A stretch of DNA of 64,000 bases from Lineus longissimus. Its lineage: Eukaryota > Nemertea > Pilidiophora > Heteronemertea > Lineidae. Position numbers and translations under genes: made by a program. This document shows positions 1-9,761 of the stretch, piece by piece (positions within the stretch are counted from its first letter, which is position 1; each line of letters begins with the position of its first letter). Below the pieces are notes generated by a model, which saw only the letters and a list, made by a program, of their open reading frames with translations, was not told the origin of the DNA and ran no database searches. The stretch covers positions 618,001-682,000 of the forward strand of contig NC_088325.1 of NCBI RefSeq assembly GCF_910592395.1, written 5' to 3'.

Positions 1-319
1 TACAGGTCCGCGACCAATAAATATATTCATTACAGGTCCGCGACCAATAAATATATTCATTGCATGTCCGCGACCAATAAATATATTCATCACATGTCTG
101 CGACCAATAAATATATTCATTACAGGTCCGCGACCAATAAATATATTCATCACATGTCCGCGACCAATAAATATATTCATTACATGTCCGCGACCAATGA
201 ATATATTCATTACATGTCCGCGACCAATAAATATATTCATTACATGTCCGCGACCAATAAATATATTCATTGCATGTCCGCGACCAATAAATATATTCAT
301 TGCATGTCCGCGACCAATT
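1..319. repeat. 30-bp minisatellite
   Basis: A 30-bp unit (core GTCCGCGACCAATAAATA, followed by TATTCAT and a variable 4-base joint) repeats in exact register about 10.5 times and breaks off at the left edge of the window. Units differ by one to three bases. It lies downstream of the last visible channel exon, so probably in an intron of that gene. The open frame through it exists only because 30 is a multiple of three. Confidence 0.97.
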
Positions 320-717
320 TATCACAACAACTAACGCATATACATATTGCATTTTTTTAAACTGCGAATATCAAGTACATGTGATTTTAAATGATACAAA
401 AAAATTAACAAAATGGCCAAAAGCTGCAACAAAACCATAAGCTGAATTGACACGTTATTTGATCCGTGTAACAGATTTAAACGTCCTAGAAGAGAAAGTC
501 CCGGGAACAAAGGATTCTATCATGCGTTATCATCATCCATATCTTAATACGTGCATAATATCGCTGTCCAGTAATGAAAGTTATTATCCCTTCAGGTTCA
601 GGACTTTTTAATGAAAAACCCGATACATGCGCGCGGACAAGAAACATCTAATTATTTTCTTTTGCCTAATTTCAGGATAGTGCATGTCACTACTACACAG
701 TGTATTTATCCACCTAC
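320..717. other. intron sequence, no feature seen
   Basis: AT-rich sequence between the minisatellite and the last visible channel exon. I see no exon with splice borders here. The remaining extracellular part, TM2 and C-terminus of the channel must lie beyond the left edge. Confidence 0.5.
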
Positions 718-899
718 CACGTTGACGCTGAGGCCAATAAAAGCATGACTTCCGGTTGGCATACCGAGGCCCATTTCAAAGACGCTGGCAATGTCGTTGC
801 GATCGAAGAGGAGAAATTTTAAGCCAGCCGAATCGTGAGGGCCTATCATAGCCTCGTAATTCTCAGCATTTAATGTCAGGCGAAGACCAGCATTTAAAC
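718..899 (-). CDS. DEG/ENaC channel, exon 6B (alternative copy of 6A)
   Basis: This 182-nt exon encodes part of the extracellular domain of a degenerin/epithelial Na+ channel subunit. It reads without a stop and includes NAGLRLTLNAENYEAM and FIGL near its end. The acceptor is a T-rich tract ending CCAG (AG at 901-900) and the donor is GTAGGT (717-712). It starts with two bases that complete a Gly codon after exon 5 and ends on a codon boundary, exactly like exon 6A at 1118-1299. About half of its 61 residues are identical to 6A. Because 182 is not a multiple of three, including both copies would shift the frame, so it is best read as a mutually exclusive alternative. A dying duplicate or a second gene is less likely, since frame and both splice sites are intact. 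Confidence 0.8.
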
Positions 900-1117
900 C
901 TGGAAAAAAATCAAAAAATTTAAAATCAGGTGTCTATCGGGCGCAAGTGGGGATAGATTTGAATATACCCTAACCAATTATCAACTCCATTGTGGCTTTA
1001 AGCGAAGCATAACAAGGCGAAATTTGAAATCACCAACCCGCTGAAGCAAATAATTAATCCTGGATATCAGAAATTTAAAGATTCGTATGGCCGGCTTGAA
1101 ATCATTGGCCGACTCAC

Positions 1118-1299
1118 CGTCTTCAGATTGAGGCCAATGAAAGTGTAATACCCAGGACTCACCCCCGACCCCAGTTCAACAATAGCCGGGATGTCCCTGT
1201 TGTCGTGCAAGAGGAACTTGACGCCCTCTGATTTGTGGGGCCCTGCCATATACTCATACGACTCGACGTTTACTAGAAGGCTGAGGCCTGCAGCGCCCC
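1118..1299 (-). CDS. DEG/ENaC channel, exon 6A
   Basis: This 182-nt exon encodes an extracellular segment typical of DEG/ENaC subunits. It contains GLSLLVNVESYEYMAG, a variable loop, then a Gly-Val-Ser-Pro-Gly stretch and FIGL, matching the family pattern of a GLS-type strand, acidic loop and SPG-T-F. The acceptor is CATTTCAG (AG at 1301-1300) and the donor GTGAGT (1117-1112). Two leading bases complete the Gly codon begun by exon 5, and the exon ends in phase 0. It is paired with exon 6B, 218 bp downstream, with the same length and phase. In the family this region forms part of the finger/palm area that shapes gating and ligand response, so swapping 6A and 6B would be expected to tune the channel. 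Confidence 0.87.
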
Positions 1300-1571
1300 C
1301 TGAAATGCAGCGGTGTGTTTGAAAATTAAACTGATGTTGATAAAATTGCTGCAGAGAAGTTGGCTGCTTGTCTAGTGTCAGCAGTCCTCCGCTGTTTTTC
1401 CGAATCTCGAAAGCCATTTACAGATTTGACATTTTACCGAATAACCTCTTCGGCTGCAAATTTTTGCCAGTGAAAACCCCCCAAAATGTTTTTCAAAGAG
1501 CTCAAAAACCTTCATTTCGAAGAGTGCTGAAACATACTCGACATAAAAAACGACAAAAATGTAGTACTCAC

Positions 1572-1714
1572 CCGTATTTTTTGTAACTTTTGAATTATCC
1601 GGCGCATCTGCTAATGCATTTTTCGCTCTTATGTTGAAAATATAACAGAGGCCATGGTCCGTAAACTCGAGAGTGAAGTTATGTGGACCACAGTCCACAC
1701 CCTCCCATTTACAG
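1572..1714 (-). CDS. DEG/ENaC channel, exon 5
   Basis: This 143-nt exon encodes the hallmark extracellular motif of DEG/ENaC channels: CKWEGVDCGPHNF followed by FTDHGLCYIFN, the family's conserved FT..G.CY.FN signature with its disulphide cysteines. The acceptor is TCACTTTGGCAG (AG at 1716-1715) and the donor GTGAGT (1571-1566). The first base C joins the AG left by exon 4 to make Ser, giving the usual MIVSC.W junction; the last base G joins exon 6A or 6B to make Gly. No duplicate of this exon is visible. This motif is the strongest single piece of evidence for the family assignment. Confidence 0.92.
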
Positions 1715-2072
1715 CTGCCAAAGTGAAAAGAGACAAGATTGGTTATATGAAATATACACTAGTTTCACCGATATACGACCACCGTCCTATATTCTATTCA
1801 AACTCGATGTTATTCATACATGGTCGTATCATCCCATTCCACACGTTTATCACATCGTTTGTAAATTTACAATTTCCTCTTTTTGTTTCTCCGATTCAAG
1901 TGCCGACAGCTGACGTCATCAAAACATGCGTTCCAACCAGAAAATGTGAATTCTTTCGAATGGCTCACCGTAAAATATTAGTAAAACATAGCCATGTAGT
2001 AATTTGCATCCTCAAGTGTCACGTTAACATGATAACAAAAAACACTGACGTCATCAACGCATGCGTACTCAC

Positions 2073-2252
2073 CTCACAATCATATCCTCCTTCGTGTGAC
2101 CCATTGTTATTAATAATTCCTTCTCGGTGAGATTGGTCGCATTAAAGTTCTTGAGAATGGAGGTGACATTTAATTCATCTTTCGTCCCTTCGTGTGGTTG
2201 ATAAATAGCCTTTATTAGATCGAGCTTCTTCGCCGCCGCTGCTTTTGTGATT
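2073..2252 (-). CDS. DEG/ENaC channel, exon 4
   Basis: This 180-nt exon encodes the start of the extracellular region after TM1, including ITKAAAAKKLDLIKAIY, two N-glycosylation-like sites (NVT, NLT) and GHTKEDMIV, which runs into the conserved SC.W of exon 5. The acceptor is GTTTTTTTAG (AG at 2254-2253) and the donor GTGAGT (2072-2067). One leading A completes the Arg codon begun by either TM1 exon; two trailing bases (AG) pass into exon 5. Equivalent residues in the family read approximately A-D-D-M-I-L-S-C. It is a single-copy exon lying between the two duplicated exon pairs. Confidence 0.88.
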
Positions 2253-2427
2253 CTAAAAAAACCCAACAGAATCAAAAATATAATGAATGAGGTCATTCAG
2301 TTATATTTCTGAAAAATGAATAGCGAAGCTACCTCTTAATAACGTCAGAAGACATCGCGTCCTGCGTATTATTTTGGCGATAGGGATTTTTCGCAAATCT
2401 TTGAGTCGCCAAGACGAACGTTTGTCT

Positions 2428-2463
2428 CATTGTTCGACCTCCTGATAACGGAGTCGAACAATG
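2428..2463. repeat. small perfect hairpin
   Basis: Arms CATTGTTCGA...CTCC (2428-2442) and GGAGTCGAACAATG (2450-2463) pair with a single bulged base around a 7-base loop. It lies in the intron between channel exons 3 and 4. No function can be assigned. Confidence 0.7.
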
Positions 2464-2813
2464 GAATAGGCGTTCACGTGGACGTTTTGGGGGCTTTACG
2501 AAAACACCCTATTGGCCATGAGTTAACCGTGAAATTCTCCGAATTCACAGTCACTGTAACTAGCCGAGGTGTTACCGACAGCTGAAAAAAATTGTTCGTG
2601 AATTTCCCGTATTTCCCGTGACCAGACAAGGTTTTATTGACAATAGATAGAATTTTCCGTGAAATTCGCCGAATCCACTTTGAGTACAGCCAAATTTGAC
2701 CGACAATTGAAAATTCTCGGCTCTCTCCCTTCACTATTTTTTCAAACATTTCTGTGTCAGAAATCAGAAGTGAAAGTGGCTTCTACAAAAACCCTTTCCC
2801 TGGATTGGCATCC

Positions 2814-3003
2814 GGGCCCGATTGTTCAAAACAAATCATGTCACTAACTTCGCGTGAACTTTCACCGAAAACACCAGGGCCCGGTTGTCCAAAACCTGGT
2901 TAATAGTTAGCAACCGCTAAGTTTTAGCGACCGCTACTTAACTTGGCTAAACCCCATGAAAAACCCTTGCGGTATCGCTAACTTAGCGGTCGCTAAGCCT
3001 AAC
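2814..3003. mobile_element. MITE-like element, GGCCCGGTTGTTCAAA family
   Basis: The end motif GGGCCCG.TTGT.CAAAAC occurs at 2814 and again at 2877. It is followed by an internal inverted pair (TTAGCGACCGCTA and TAGCGGTCGCTAA). The termini match related copies at 6881-7026, 7460-7604 and 41336-41514. Non-coding; probably a small DNA-transposon derivative inserted in the channel intron. Confidence 0.6.
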
Positions 3004-3950
3004 AGAGCGAACTAATCTTTAGACAGGTTTGGCGTCTGTAACATGAAGCACTAAGCAAAGAGGTCTGTCATGCCACCAAGTCCTGCGCTAATTCATTTAG
3101 GCGACACTCGTAAATCATCTTCTATATACTTAGAAATCCAGGAATTCAATAGAAAATCTTTCATAACATGAATTTACCACGAGCGTACCAGAGGGGAGGA
3201 TGGCTAATCTCAAATAATGTATCCACCTATTAATAGTTGGTTGCTGCACCTAAATGAATGCAGATGCAGAAAACAGCTTGCGATAAGGGTTTAAAAATAT
3301 TTAAACATGACAAATACTTTTCAAAACCATCGCCAACAATAAAACGCTTGTAAAAACGAGAATAAATCAGAGACTTTTAATAAATTTGTATTGAAAAACT
3401 CTGAATGATAATGAAACGAAATGTATCGTCTATGCCTGGCTCGGGCCTTGTTTCGAAAACATGATCAGTCATCAATGTTTTGCCATGTCTTAACACTGGT
3501 GAGATCTTAATTCCTCAACTTAATCGCCATGTTGAAGCGTACCACGCTATACACCCAAGGAGAAGAGTCCATTGGTCATCTTCATTGTTATTTAGGGTAA
3601 TTCAATACTATTCGGGCAGGTTTTTTTGACATCGGTGGCACCAAAATGGGCAATTAAAAAGGGTCACCCTAAATAACAAAGGTCGTAACCATTTGACTGT
3701 TATCCTGTCTGTATAGCAGGGTATTTTTGTGGACACGGTGCGCAATTTATCAACGCTAATGGTATTATCAGTTTAGGAAAAATTGGGTAACTGACGCACA
3801 CCATTGTTTTATTACACCTGCAAAATTTGAAAACTTAATTGGGTAAAAAGTTAATTCATCTTCTGCCTTATCAAAATTACAAAATGGCCAACCGTCACCA
3901 AACTTCGTGCCCTAGCGTCAAAGGTAAGAACCAACCTTTAGGGCACCTAC

Positions 3951-4118
3951 CTATAGGTGTTCTGATTGCATAACGCTACACCAGGAAAACGGATGGTTTT
4001 ATTAAAGTTCACCTCGACTTGGACCATCACTGGGGCAGAGGCCAAGAACTCGATACGATTACTAACTTGGAACAGCAGGAACGACAAGGAGCCGAAGAAA
4101 AGAAGGCACCACAGCATT
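3951..4118 (-). CDS. DEG/ENaC channel, exon 3B (alternative TM1 exon)
   Basis: This 168-nt exon encodes the first transmembrane helix and the start of the extracellular domain: MLWCLLFFGSLSFLLF, then FNKTIRFPGVALCNQN. The latter is the family's FP.VT.CN signature just after TM1, with an N-glycosylation site (NKT). The acceptor is CTTCCTGTTTCAG (AG at 4120-4119) and the donor GTAGGT (3950-3945). The first base A completes Arg with the AG left by exon 2; the last two bases AG take an A from exon 4. It is 41/55 identical in protein to exon 3A at 4165-4332, with the same length and phase. Only 46 bp separate the two. They are best read as mutually exclusive. Confidence 0.88.
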
Positions 4119-4164
4119 CTGAAACAGGAAGTGTACGGGTTTACTGGCAGTGGTACGGGCTTAC
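4119..4164 (-). promoter_or_regulatory. 46-nt spacer between alternative TM1 exons
   Basis: Read on the minus strand, this spacer holds the complete donor of exon 3A (GTAAGC) and the polypyrimidine tract plus acceptor of exon 3B (TACACTTCCTGTTTCAG), with nothing else. At 46 nt it is below the size at which spliceosomes usually can use both ends of one intron, which would by itself stop 3A from being spliced to 3B. This is an inference from known intron size limits. Confidence 0.65.
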
Positions 4165-4332
4165 CTGTATGCATTTTGATTACATAAGGCTACGGACGGG
4201 AAGCGGATGGTTTTATTAAAGTTGATCTCGACCTTTGCCATGACGGGTGCTGATGCTAGGTAGATGATGCGGTTGCAAATCTGGATCACCAGAAAGGTCA
4301 GAGAACCAAAGAAGAGAAGAAACCACAGGACC
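4165..4332 (-). CDS. DEG/ENaC channel, exon 3A (alternative TM1 exon)
   Basis: This 168-nt exon encodes a second version of TM1: VLWFLLFFGSLTFLVIQ, then FNKTIRFPSVALCNQN. The acceptor is GCTCTCTATTCCAG (AG at 4334-4333) and the donor GTAAGC (4164-4159). Its first base G completes Arg with exon 2 and its last two bases join exon 4, identical to exon 3B. The 14 differences from 3B fall mostly in TM1 and the segment just outside the membrane, while the FP.VALCNQN core is kept in both. ASIC1 and ASIC2 of vertebrates also swap TM1 between isoforms, but by alternative first exons rather than an internal pair. Confidence 0.88.
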
Positions 4333-5179
4333 CTGGAATAGAGAGCAAGTTTGTATCGAAAGGGGTCGAAATACATCACCCTGCCAGAGATACTGACGTC
4401 AGACGACGTTTTATCGACACATCGCCTCATCGTTGTGCGTATCATCGTAACTTTTTTATTTGGAATTAGAATCATGACGTAAATGGCGATAATATGCACG
4501 ACGTGGCGATGATATATCGCCTGACTAAAGGTGAATATAGTGAACGGTCACATGACACAAAAAGGCTTATAAAGATTTGAATAAAAGAATAACTCGTCTC
4601 ATATCTAACAACTTCGTCAGTCGGTTTTGGAGGCAAAAAGCCCTGCATGGAAAATTGGTTTAATGGGAATGTACTGATTTCAACAAGACTAACAATGGAA
4701 GGTGGGTTTATTGAGTGAGTCCACGAGCGCACGGCCCTGCAAAGAAAAGTGGACTTCATGGAGTACTTCAGTCCACACGGCCCTGCAAAGAAAACTGGCC
4801 TTAGTTGAAATTTATCTGGTCGACAAGGACATGTACATGTATGGCTTTAATGGAAAGTGGTGGGTTTAGTGGAAGTAAAAAGGACAAGCAATGAGAAAGC
4901 AGGTTTAATGGAAATTGACGTGAATCCACTAGGCTAATTAAAGCAGTGGAAATTGAGTTAATGGACATTTATTGACTTCAAATACATGGAAAGTCAAAAT
5001 AGCCCAGAAATGAAAACTTGACTGAATTGAATCGAAGGTTAGTCAGTCAAAAAGGCCCAGCAATGGAAAGACAAATGGGCGAGGTCCAGCGTCAAGATAT
5101 ACTGTGTTTGCAACAGGTCTGGAAAAGGACCTTGCAGGCAAAGGTTTTGGTAACCAACAGGATAAATGAACAACCCTAC
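4333..5179. other. intron, low-complexity purine-rich sequence
   Basis: Between channel exons 2 and 3A. The part from about 4640 to 5060 repeats loosely phrases such as GTTTAATGGAAA and CGGCCCTGCAAAGAAAA. No exon or element with clear ends was found. Confidence 0.5.
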
Positions 5180-5399
5180 CTTCGGAACCACGTGGTACCG
5201 AGTTCCCACATGAAGTGTACGCCATGGAAACTCGTATACTGTGTAAATCCGAGGAAGTTCTCCGCCAGGGTTTCCGGTGTCTCCACGGCCTTGGTGTCAT
5301 CCGTCCTGGTCGACGACCGGCGCTTTCCGTACTCAACGCTGTCGCGATTACCCTTTCCGCAATCTCCATTTTCGATTTCGAATGCCCGGTTTTTGTAGC
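5180..5399 (-). CDS. DEG/ENaC channel, exon 2 (N-terminal cytosolic part)
   Basis: This 220-nt exon encodes the cytosolic N-terminus just before TM1. It ends ENFLGFTQYTSFHGVHFMW followed by ELGTTWFRR. The SFHG is the family's His-Gly gating motif (about residues 100-103 of the joined protein), placed at the usual distance before TM1. The acceptor is AATCATTCCAG (AG at 5401-5400) and the donor GTAGGG (5179-5174). Two leading bases complete a Gly codon from exon 1 and two trailing bases pass to either TM1 exon. The N-terminal part is basic and Ser/Thr-rich (GKRRSSTRT), a plausible kinase target. The open frame on this strand seen in another phase is a shadow. Confidence 0.88.
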
Positions 5400-5916
5400 C
5401 TGGAATGATTATGCAAATAAAATAATTATGTCTTTACGGTATCATGATTATTTTCATGTGTTTACGTAATGTAGACATTGGTCAATCCGGCGTACAAGTA
5501 TGTCAAATGTTTAATAGAAAATTATACACCTTGGAACGAAACTGTGCTTTCAAATCTAAACTGAAAAGAAAGGTCAACCTATGCTGAAATAAGATGAAAA
5601 GATATGTAATTTTTTTTTTCATTGCCAAGAATAGTTTTGTCAGGCAACCCCAACATATGCACCAAGGTGGTGGACGTCATTACACCATGCGATTGGTAAA
5701 CACACTCAACCTCTTGACACACAAGCCGTCAAACAAAATCTTAAGCGTATAATGAGAGGCGCAGGTTACTTTTCTCTAATGGAGGTAATTCCCTGCAGCC
5801 TTTGATTGTCCACATTATTCCCTCACAGCCAGCACGAAAAATGACAGCCACCTTTTTGTTGATCCGAAACCTCTCACTTTTATCGAAATACAACATGTGA
5901 AGCTTTTCATCAAATA

Positions 5917-6135
5917 TGACTCGCTCTACCAAAACTAGGCGCTTGTCGCATCTTAACTTGACAGGTTGATACGGACTTGTTGTTCATTTCCCTATTGTAG
6001 ACCTTTTGTGAAATGTGACCAAATCAGTTTGTAATAGATTTCACAAAAGGTCTACAATAGGGAAATGAACAACAAGTCCGTATCAACCTGTCAAGTTCAG
6101 ATGCGACAAGCGCCTAGTTTTGGTAGAGCGAGTCA
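5917..6135. mobile_element. foldback element with 98-bp arms
   Basis: Left arm 5917-6014 and right arm 6038-6135 are near-perfect reverse complements (one mismatch noticed, near ATCTKAACTTGACAGG) around a 23-bp loop. Outer ends are TGACTCGCTCTA and TAGAGCGAGTCA. There is no coding capacity, and a transcript would form a very long hairpin. It lies in the first intron of the channel gene. It is likely a young MITE/foldback insertion; no second copy was seen in the window. Confidence 0.9.
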
Positions 6136-6880
6136 CAAATATGTGATCACTCTACCTCCATTCATTTCAGCAGTGTTCCCGTTCATGTAAGCGTAGTCAT
6201 TCCACGGCGCGGTAGACATTTTCATGCCTTCAGAAGGTCGCGATATTACAAATCCAGTTTTATTTCATAGGACAGGATCGCACGTGTAACCACACAACAA
6301 TTTAGAAAATCTCAAACACGAGAATCACACTGTTGAAGAAATACATGGAGTCTCTTCATTCAAATTTCGAACGAACTTTTGGTCCAATTTATTTATGTCT
6401 CTGCGTGTTAGGCGCATCAAAAAGCTATCTGAAAATGGTCAAAACATCTGGTCTCCTTTCTACGTTGTATAAAGATAATAAGTAACACATTCTCCCAAAG
6501 AATTTAACGATTGAATCCGACACTGATTTATAAGTAATGATTTCTCAGGAAAATATCCAAAAATCTGGTATTGTAATATAATCCTCCTAAAGTAGTCGAA
6601 CCCATTATGATTGATGTGCGTCTGTGCGCTTTGAACAGATTGCTGGTTCTGAATGTACGCGTCTATAGGTATGATATCGACTCAGTACATGCGGGTGTTG
6701 AACCACATCTGTTGCCGATAGCGTTCAAATTTGTATTGAATATATCTTCTGAAGTACCATCTGAATATAGCTTCTCAAGTACCATCAGAAAAAGAGTTGA
6801 CACACATACAAAAAAGTTTCATGTACCAACAAGCCTATAGGAAATTGACAATCCTCGTCACCCTTTGATACACAGTAACA

Positions 6881-7026
6881 GGCCCGGGTTGTTGAAAACA
6901 ACTTTTGTCACTAACGTTGACATTAACTCAACTTTACGTTAAGTCTAAGGGCTTAACTAAAGGAGATAAAGCTAAGTAAAGTTAACGTTAGCGCTAGTGA
7001 TAAAATTGTTTTCAAAAACCAGGCCC
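6881..7026. mobile_element. MITE-like element, GGCCCGGTTGTTCAAA family
   Basis: Ends are GGCCCGGGTTGTTGAAAACA and TTTTCAAAAACCAGGCCC. Internal inverted pieces are GTCACTAACGTT and AACGTTAGCGCTAGTGA, and the centre CTTAACTAAAGGAGATAA is shared with the copy at 7460-7604. It sits in the long first intron of the channel gene. Confidence 0.75.
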
Positions 7027-7459
7027 ACACTTTTCATTGCCAAAAATGTTATCATTATAGGTGACGGCTCAAAACAGTTATCACATCATTGCATTAATAC
7101 GTATTACTGAACACATTGCTTATGTAGTCTCCGTTTGTGCGCGTTGTTTGGAAGCTGAGCAAGGCCTTCGGTATTCTAACATCATTCTGGATTCATGATG
7201 CCCAGTCGTAAATTCAATAACGGATTCATTAGAGAATCTATGATGGGCTTATGGTAGTTAAGGCCACGTTGCTCCATTCTCCATCACAGAATCTATGACG
7301 GATATCATAATCTATCTATGATCATCCTCCGCCACGCTATGACGGAAACCTCTGCTTCTGTGTGTGCAAATTATCCTTGATCATCACACACCAAAACACG
7401 CGAGAACACTTGCCTCAATTTGCAAACCCCTTTGGTACGCTTTCGGGCCAACAGTACAT

Positions 7460-7604
7460 GGCCCGATTGTTCAAAATTTGGTTTGTCACTAACGCTGGAG
7501 TTAACTTATCTTGGTGTTCAGTCGAAGGCTTAACTGAAGGAGATAACGACAAGTTTGGATAACGCCAGCGTTAGTGACACACGTTGTTTTGAACAACGAG
7601 GTTC
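7460..7604. mobile_element. MITE-like element, GGCCCGGTTGTTCAAA family
   Basis: Second intronic copy of the family, with GGCCCGATTGTTCAAAA at the left, GTTTTGAACAACGAGG at the right, inverted CACTAACGCTGG / CCAGCGTTAGTG, and the centre CTTAACTGAAGGAGATAA. Confidence 0.75.
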
Positions 7605-8072
7605 AGTTACCGCAAGTGGTGTCCGTCGGCAACGTCACATCAGTTTTCGATGTTACGAGATATCGTCGTGGCAAAAAATCCTCTGTACATTTTTAAATGC
7701 GGAGTTTCTTTCACGGTGGATTTCAGCCTTTCTTCAGGAGACATAGACGTGGAATTTCCGCATGAATAAATGATACAGAAATGATTATAATATGACCAGC
7801 GAAAGAAATCCTTATGTGTTCAAAATAAGTGGTCTTGTAAAATGCGTACATTGGTAGCGTAACTGGGGACGGGAAAACGCCGGAGTAAGTGACGCAGCCG
7901 ACGATCACCATCTGCTGTTACTGATCATATAAACACCTAGTCGTGTTTTACGTGTAAAAGTGCAGAACAGTATATCAAAGCAGAAAAATAACGAAATCAA
8001 TGGTAGGAGTTTCCCTTTAAACACGAAAGTAAATAATGATCGTCGTAACAAAATGTGACCCCATTTCCTTAC

Positions 8073-8202
8073 CGGGGGACAATGGCGAGATCTCTTTCTC
8101 AGCATCACGTGGCAATAACACGAGAGTTTGCTCGCAATCCTCAAGTTTGAGCGTATCATTCTTGTCTTTTCGAAGGTCCAAACGACTTCCTCGTTGATTC
8201 AT
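8073..8202 (-). CDS. DEG/ENaC channel, exon 1 (start codon)
   Basis: This exon carries the likely start of the channel: ATG at 8202-8200 in an AATATGA context, with an in-frame TAG further upstream and no earlier in-frame ATG. It encodes 43 residues, MNQRGSRLDLRKDKND, then an acidic stretch ending EKEISPLSP, and leaves one G. The donor is GTAAGG (8072-8067). That G plus the GC at the start of exon 2 makes Gly, so exons 1 to 6 join to exactly 1023 nt. The residues themselves are not diagnostic, since cytosolic N-termini of this family are poorly conserved. The link therefore rests on phase, strand, position and the missing N-terminus of exon 2; another small exon could intervene. Confidence 0.65.
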
Positions 8203-8370
8203 ATTTCTCTCTTCAAAGGCCACCAAAATCGATGAAAACGAGAACTACTTACTCTTTGGCGTATTTATTGACAAGTAGTCCCGTCAATCGAAATTATCGA
8301 AATCAGATAAAAACATTGCCAATGACTTTATCTAACCGTGACAGATTCCGATCCATTCAATCCAATTAAT

Positions 8371-8587
8371 GGTTGACTTTTGGCACCGCCATTTTGGATA
8401 GAACTTAAAATCCTTAAGCAACAGTGCCAGAACTCTTTCAAGACGAAGTGTATGCTAATTTCACGGGTGGGGGTCAGTTCTTTGGTATCCAAAGAACAGC
8501 CTCCAACGCTTCAAATTGGCATTCACTTGAAAATGTTCTAATTACTTTTTCAATTTCTAGCCAAAATGGTGATACCTATGGTCAACC
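8371..8587. mobile_element. MITE, GGTTGAC..ACCATTTTGG family
   Basis: Terminal inverted repeats of about 35 bp: GGTTGACTTTTGGCACCGCC at the left and GGTGATACCTATGGTCAACC at the right, each continuing into CATTTTGGATAGAACTT / TTCTAGCCAAAATG. A second copy is at 21861-22046. Non-coding. Confidence 0.8.
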
Positions 8588-9761
8588 CCACTCTAATCTC
8601 GCTACAGAACTGTCCGCGTGCGCCCCCTAGCGAGAGTCTTAGATGAGGTTTCTGGCGGCGGTGAGTGTCTCCGAGATCCGTTGTTTCTGCCTGGTGTCTG
8701 AATATGCACAAGCTGCGTAATTCACACGTCTCCGGAAAGCTAGGGTGTCTTACGAGTACATCGTTCTAATCCATCCAATCTAAAGACTGCGTGACAAGCT
8801 GAATCTGGATTGAAGGCTTCAGCGTGGCCGACAAGACGAAAATATTTCAAATTGCTGCCTTCTGGAATTCCAGTGACAATGATGTTCAAAACTGCAACAC
8901 GCCGCACCACGTAGATTTCGAATCCATTTTTCATGAGCTTATCTTATTGTCACATCTAGAACCTCCAGGCAACTGGTCGAATGATTCTGATACCGCTGTA
9001 GCCGCAACTGCATCGCAGGAGCGACTTGGGGCGAAAGACATAAGACACAGCTTGGTTTCTTGCTTTGCATGTACGTATAGATTTCTTGGAAAGAAATTAA
9101 TCAAGTTTTCCATTTTGGGGCTCATCCTAAGAATAACTGAATGTTTGATCCCGCACTTAATTAGGCTTTATGGCCTTTTAGCCGGCGATTCCTCATAAAC
9201 GCGGGCTCAGTGATGCTAACACGAACAAGTGATCAAGACAATCTATACCCTTATGTCACCCTTGAGTGTTAGATACTCGACGCTAATGCCTCTCGTGTTT
9301 CCTCTGCTGTCCGGATGCGGAATAAGACAAATCATCTTCAACGTTGAGGACTTCTGCAAATCATTCTTTTGCCATGATTGATAATTCGACTGCTGGAAAA
9401 TATCAATTCACGCGAGAAATAGCTGTTTTACCACTAAGCTACATGTATTTACGCCGCTTAAATCACTGTGTCCCTCAACATTTTATCAATATTTTTCATA
9501 CACGTTTGCCTATGGCACCTAGGAATCTATACACATTACACATTTTGCCCCTCAACACGCTCCAGTTTCTCATTTCTAACGTCCAGCCAGATCTTTACGT
9601 AGTGCACATTTCTAGGCCCGTAATGGGATAATTTTTAGGCTTTCTATTCAAGCCACTGTTGCCATTGACGCTGCTGGTCAATCACCCGTCGTGGGCCTAC
9701 CAAAATGTACACATACACTGGCTTACTACAGTGGTCGTTAGGCGTGCGGAACTCGAGTAAT
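8588..9761. other. intergenic, no supported gene
   Basis: Several open frames of 60-125 codons occur here on both strands, but none shows a family motif, consistent splice borders or a credible start. ATGAGGTTTCTGGCGGCG followed by GTGAGT at 8643-8666 looks like a tiny signal-peptide exon on the plus strand, but is too short to support. Confidence 0.4.

Noticed and set aside
64-360. 98-codon frame through the minisatellite
   Set aside because: Open only because the 30-bp unit is a multiple of three and has no stop in that phase; no start context or splice support.
4019-4219. Plus-strand frames across the TM1 exons
   Set aside because: Antisense shadows of the channel exons, whose minus-strand frame has family motifs and splice sites.
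8740-9198. Overlapping frames on both strands at 8.7-9.2 kb
   Set aside because: No family motif; starts are non-ATG; no consistent splice borders.
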